Of a DNA stretch of 64,000 nucleotides, positions 58,365 to 64,000 are shown in pieces (positions within the stretch are counted from its first letter, which is position 1; the number at the start of each line of letters is the position of its first letter). A model generated the notes under the pieces. That model was not told the DNA's origin. It searched no databases and was given only the letters and a program-made list of their open reading frames with translations. The position numbers and the translations under genes are program-made. This DNA comes from Tomocerus qinae (Eukaryota; Arthropoda; Collembola; Entomobryomorpha; Tomoceridae): assembly GCA_020055645.1 (NCBI GenBank), contig CM034546.1, positions 23,064,001 through 23,128,000 of the forward strand, in the 5' to 3' direction.

Positions 58365-61300
58365 TAAATCAAAGGTTCCATTAGATCAATAAGACAATCC
58401 ATTCTACAACCCTGAATATTACTATTTTTCCATCATTAGGTGATTTTGATACATAAATATTCGTTAATATATCGAAATGGTAAAGCTTTGAATTATAACG
58501 ACGAATGTTAATGAATATGGGGATTTTGTTCAATTTTCGCTCGTAAACACTATTCTGAAAGACTTTATATACTCCATTTATTAAAGAAGAAGTAGTTTGT
58601 TACCATCGAATATAAATTTTTTCGTCAAAAAAGACAAACAACTATATTACATGCAAGGTTTGCGTTTTCTCCTTTTTTGTCCAAAACACAGTCGTCAGAA
58701 AATTCAAATATATATCAAAGGTGCCGTTAGATCAATAAAACAATCCATTCTATAACTTTAAGTATTATGATTTTTCCAAGATTAGGTGATTTTGATACAT
58801 AAACATTCGTTAATATATCGAAATGGTAAAGCTTTGCATTATAAAGACGAATGTTAATGAATATGGGGATTTTGTTCAATTTTCGCTCGTAAACACTATT
58901 CTGAAAGACTTTATATACTCCATTTATTAAAGAAGAAATAGTTTGTAACCATCGAATATAAATTTTTTTCGTCATAAAAGACAAAGATTGGAATAAAAAC
59001 AACTATATTACATATAAGGTTTGCGTTTTCTCCTTTTTTGTCCAAAACACAGTCGTCAGAAAATTCAAATATATATCAAAGGTGCCGTTAGATCAATAAA
59101 ACAATCCATTCAACAACTTTAAATATTATTATTTTTCCAAGATTAGGTGATTTTGATACATAAACATTCGTTAATATATCGAAATGGTAAAGCTTTGCAT
59201 TATAACGACGAATGTTAATGAATATGGGGATTTTGTTCAATTTTCGCTCGTAAACACTATTCTGAAAGACTTTATATACTCCATTTATTAAAGAAGAAAT
59301 AGTTTGTAACCATCGAATATAAATTTTTTCGTCAAAAGAGACAAAGTTTGGAATAAAAACAACTATATTACATGCAATGTTTGCGTTTTATCTTTTTTGT
59401 CCAAAACACAGTCGTCAGAAAATTCAAATATAAATCAAAGGTTCCATTAGATCAATAAGACAATCCATTCTACAACCCTGAATATTACTATTTTTCCATC
59501 ATTAGGTGATTTTGATACATAAATATTGGTTAATATATCGAAATGGTAAAGCTTTGAATTATAACGACGAATGTTAATGAATATGGGGATTTTGTTCAAT
59601 TTTCGCTCGTAAACACTATTCTGAAAGACTTTATATACTCCATTTATTAATAAAGAAGAAGTAGTTTGTTACCATCGAATATAAATTTTTTCGTCAAAAA
59701 AGACAAACAACTATATTACATGCAAGGTTTGCGTTTTCTCCTTTTTTGTCCAAAACACAGTCGTCAGAAAATTCAAATATATATCAAAGGTGCCGTTAGA
59801 TCAATAAAACAATCCATTCTATAACTTTAAGTATTATGATTTTTCCAAGATTAGGTGATTTTGATACATAAACATTCGTTAATATATCGAAATGGTAAAG
59901 CTTTGCATTATAAAGACGAATGTTAATGAATATGGGGATTTTGTTCAATTTTCGCTCGTAAACACTATTCTGAAAGACTTTATATACTCCATTTATTAAA
60001 GAAGAAGTAGTTTGTAACCATCGAATACAAATTTTTTCGTCAAAAAAGACAAAGATTGGGATAAAAACAACTATATTACATGCAAGGTTTGCGTTTTCTC
60101 CTTTTTTGTCCAAAACACAGTCGTCAGAAAATTCAAATATATATCAAAGGTGCCGTTAGATCAATAAAACAATCCATTCAACAACTTTAAATATTATTAT
60201 TTTTCCAAGATTAGGTGATTTTGATACATAAACATTCGTTAATATATCGAAATGGTAAAGCTTTGCATTATAACGACGAATGTTAATGAATATGGGGATT
60301 TTGTTCAATTTTCGCTCGTAAACACTATTCTGAAAGACTTTATATACTCCATTTATTAAAGAAGAAATAGTTTGTAACCATCGAATATAAATTTTTTCGT
60401 CAAAAGAGACAAAGTTTGGAATAAAAACAACTATATTACATGCAATGTTTGCGTTTTATCTTTTTTGTCCAAAACACAGTCGTCAGAAAATTCAAATATA
60501 AATCAAAGGTTCCATTAGATCAATAAGACAATCCATTCTACAACCCTGAATATTACTATTTTTCCATCATTAGGTGATTTTGATACATAAATATTGGTTA
60601 ATATATCGAAATGGTAAAGCTTTGAATTATAACGACGAATGTTAATAAATATGGGGATTTTATTCAATTTTCGCTCGTAAACACTATTCTGAAAGACTTT
60701 ATATACTCCATTTATTAAAGAAGAAGTAGTTTGTTACCATCGAATATAAATTTTTTCGTCAAAAAAGACAAACAACTATATTACATGCAAGGGTTTGCGT
60801 TTTCTCCTTTTTTGTCCAAAACACAGTCGTCAGAAAATTCAAATATATATCAAAGGTGCCGTTAGATCAATAAAACAATCCATTCTATAACTTTAAGTAT
60901 TATGATTTTTCCAAGATTAGGTGATTTTGATACATAAACATTCGTTAATATATCGAAATGGTAAAGCTTTGCATTATAACGACGAATGTTAATGAATATG
61001 GGGATTTTGTTCAATTTTCGCTCGTAAACACTATTCTGAAAGACTTTATATACTCCATTTATTAAAGAAGAAATAGTTTGTAACCATCGAATATAAATTT
61101 TTTCGTCAAAAGAGACAAAGTTTGGAATAAAAACAACTATATTACATATAAGGTTTGCGTTTTCTCCTTTTTTGTCCAAAACACAGTCGTCAGAAAATTC
61201 AAATATATATCAAAGGTGCCGTTAGATCAATAAAACAATCCATTCAACAACTTTAAATATTATTATTTTTCCAAGATTAGGTGATTTTGATACATAAACA

Positions 61301-64000
61301 TTCGTTAATATATCGAAATGGTAAAGCTTTGCATTATAACGACGAATGTTAATGAATATGGGGATTTTGTTCAATTTTCGCTCGTAAACACTGTTCTGAA
61401 AGACTTTATATACTCCATTTATTAAAGAAGAAATAGTTTGTAACCATCGAATATAAATTTTTTCGTCAAAAGAGACAAAGTTTGGAATAAAAACAACTAT
61501 ATTACATGCAATGTTTGCGTTTTATCTTTTTTGTCCAAAACACAGTCGTCAGAAAATTCAAATATAAATCAAAGGTTCCATTGGATCAATAAGACAATCC
61601 ATTCTACAACCCTGAATATTACTATTTTTCCATCATTAGGTGATTTTGATACATAAATATTGGTTAATATATCGAAATGGTAAAGCTTTGAATTATAACG
61701 ACGAATGTTAATGAATATGGGGATTTTGTTCAATTTTCGCTCGTAAACACTATTCTGAAAGACTTTATATACTCCATTTATTAAAGAAGAAGTAGTTTGT
61801 TACCATCGAATATAAATTTTTTCGTCAAAAAAGACAAACAACTATATTACATGCAGGGTTTGCGTTTTCTCCTTTTTTGTCCAAAACACAGTCGTCAGAA
61901 AATTCAAATATATATCAAAGGTGCCGTTAGATCAATAAAACAATCCATTCTATAACTTTAAGTATTATGATTTTTCCAAGATTAGGTGATTTTGATACAT
62001 AAACATTCGTTAATATATAGAAATGGTAAAGCTTTGCATTATAACGACGAATGTTAATGAATATGGGGATTTTGTTCAATTTTCGCTCGTAAACACTATT
62101 CTGAAAGACTTTATATACTCCATTTATTAAAGAAGAAGTAGTTTGTAACCATCGAATACAAATTTTTTCGTCAAAAAAGACAAAGATTGGGATAAAAACA
62201 ACTATATTACATGCAAGGTTTGCGTTTTCTCCTTTTTTGTCCAAAACACAGTCGTCAGAAAATTCAAATATATATCAAAGGTGCCGTTAGATCAATAAAA
62301 CAATCCATTCAACAACTTTAAATATTATTATTTTTCCAAGATTAGGTGATTTTGATACATAAACATTCGTTAATATATCGAAATGGTAAAGCTTTGCATT
62401 ATAACGACGAATGTTAATGAATATGGGGATTTTGTTCAATTTTCGCTCGTAAACACTATTCTGAAAGACTTTATATACTCCATTTATTAAAGAAGAAATA
62501 GTTTGTAACCATCGAATATAAATTTTTTCGTCAAAAGAGACAAAGTTTGGAATAAAAACAACTATATTACATGCAATGTTTGCGTTTTATCTTTTTTGTC
62601 CAAAACACAGTCGTCAGAAAATTCAAATATAAATCAAAGGTTCCATTAGATCAATAAGACAATCCATTCTACAACCCTGAATATTACTATTTTTCCATCA
62701 TTAGGTGATTTTGATACATAAATATTGGTTAATATATCGAAATGGTAAAGCTTTGAATTATAACGACGAATGTTAATAAATATGGGGATTTTATTCAATT
62801 TTCGCTCGTAAACACTATTCTGAAAGACTTTATATACTCCATTTATTAAAGAAGAAGTAGTTTGTTACCATCGAATATAAATTTTTTCGTCAAAAAAGAC
62901 AAACAACTATATTACATGCAAGGTTTGCGTTTTCTCCTTTTTTGTCCAAAACACAGTCGTCAGAAAATTCAAATATATATCAAAGGTGCCGTTAGATCAA
63001 TAAAACAATCCATTCTATAACTTTAAGTATTATGATTTTTCCAAGATTAGGTGATTTTGATACATAAACATTCGTTAATATATCGAAATGGTAAAGCTTT
63101 GCATTATAAAGACGAATGTTAATGAATATGGGGATTTTGTTCAATTTTCGCTCGTAAACACTATTCTGAAAGACTTTATATACTCCATTTATTAAAGAAG
63201 AAATAGTTTGTAACCATCGAATATAAATTTTTTTCGTCATAAAAGACAAAGATTGGAATAAAAACAACTATATTACATATAAGGTTTGCGTTTTCTCCTT
63301 TTTTGTCCAAAACACAGTCGTCAGAAAATTCAAATATATATCAAAGGTGCCGTTAGATCAATAAAACAATCCATTCAACAACTTTAAATATTATTATTTT
63401 TCCAAGATTAGGTGATTTTGATACATAAACATTCGTTAATATATCGAAATGGTAAAGCTTTGCATTATAACGACGAATGTTAATGAATATGGGGATTTTG
63501 TTCAATTTTCGCTCGTAAACACTGTTCTGAAAGACTTTATATACTCCATTTATTAAAGAAGAAATAGTTTGTAACCATCGAATATAAATTTTTTTCGTCA
63601 AAAGAGACAAAGTTTGGAATAAAAACAACTATATTACATGCAATGTTTGCGTTTTATCTTTTTTGTCCAAAACACAGTCGTCAGAAAATTCAAATATAAA
63701 TCAAAGGTTCCATTGGATCAATAAGACAATCCATTCTACAACCCTGAATATTACTATTTTTCCATCATTAGGTGATTTTGATACATAAATATTGGTTAAT
63801 ATATCGAAATGGTAAAGCTTTGAATTATAACGACGAATGTTAATGAATATGGGGATTTTGTTCAATTTTCGCTCGTAAACACTATTCTGAAAGACTTTAT
63901 ATACTCCATTTATTAATAAAGAAGAAGTAGTTTGTTACCATCGAATATAAATTTTTTCGTCAAAAAAGACAAACAACTATATTACATGCAAGGTTTGCGT
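58365..64000. repeat. Trimeric higher-order repeat, about 1,065 bp, block 2
   Basis: Equivalent monomers start at 58727, 59796, 60862, 61927 and 62992 (spacings 1069, 1066, 1065, 1065). The array continues beyond the window. Confidence 0.8.

Larger units (their letters stand above)
43141..64000. repeat. Satellite array, about 360-bp monomer, at least 20.8 kb
   Basis: Tandem, same-orientation monomers of about 345-362 bp (roughly 58 copies), starting about 35 bp after the stop of pseudogene E and continuing past the window end. The first monomer is rearranged (internal deletion after AATGAATATGG). Every monomer I inspected contains TTTATATACTCCATTTATTAA, ATATCGAAATGG and an AACATTCGT...ACGAATGTT dyad. 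A shorter variant lacks about 14 bp (GACAAACAACTATATT, with GAAGTAGTTTGTTACC). Many 360-bp monomers carry an open minus-strand frame of 91-105 codons; I treat this as incidental. The monomer is about two nucleosome lengths, as is common for pericentromeric satellites, but location is inference. Confidence 0.95.

Noticed and set aside
43399-63628. More than twenty similar minus-strand open frames of 67-105 codons as a tandem protein-coding gene family
   Set aside because: They are the same frame of a roughly 360-bp satellite monomer. Other monomers break it by indels, no start context, signal or domain is seen, and homogenisation explains the conservation.
43141-64000. CRISPR array
   Set aside because: Units are about 360 bp with no short repeat/unique spacer alternation, in a eukaryotic genome. 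It is satellite DNA.

Overview
The window is AT-rich eukaryotic DNA. It has spliced genes with GT-AG introns, several kinds of eukaryotic DNA transposon, and a satellite array of more than 20 kb. The divergent ionotropic-receptor-like proteins and the Helentron-class element point to an arthropod. A springtail (Collembola) or other non-model hexapod is my best guess, but that is inference; nothing here proves the species. Two nucleotide starts that a bacterial caller would accept (GTG at 24244 and 40660) are not used: the real ATGs lie 12 bases downstream.

Layout. (1) 1-7089, minus strand: two tandem paralogues of a divergent ionotropic receptor (IR)-like membrane protein. The first runs off the window edge; the second is complete at 833 aa. 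Their 5' flanks are duplicated too. (2) 9016-10957, minus strand: a complete three-exon gene for a secreted FAD-dependent oxidoreductase of the amine-oxidase / fatty-acid-isomerase type, set between diverged direct repeats. (3) 11788-12406: a 22-bp-phased motif array and a 411-bp inverted-repeat element (MITE). (4) about 12465-43106, plus strand: three head-to-tail copies of a unit of about 7.1 kb. Each unit carries a small three-exon gene for a secreted, cysteine-rich (knottin-like) peptide whose second intron holds two fold-back elements, an antisense BTB-domain fragment, and a second subfamily of IR-like gene. The three IR genes show three fates. The first (17088-19529) is intact. The second is split by an 8,730-bp Helentron/Helitron2 element (24827-33556). 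The third (40672-43106) carries three frameshifting deletions. A hAT-type MITE with an 8-bp target duplication sits in the third unit. (5) 43141-64000: a satellite of about 360-bp monomers with several levels of higher-order repeat, continuing past the window end.

How it fits together. The repeated pairing of a secreted cysteine-rich peptide gene with a divergent receptor-like gene is the most interesting feature. The peptide genes have exons of only 61, 104 and 108 nt and are easy to miss; phase-compatible splice sites and all eight cysteines are kept in all three copies. Whether peptide and receptor are functionally linked is a hypothesis only. The block's right edge falls directly after an IR stop codon and is joined to satellite. 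Its left edge falls at nearly the same unit coordinate, so the amplification ends appear to coincide with the unit junction.
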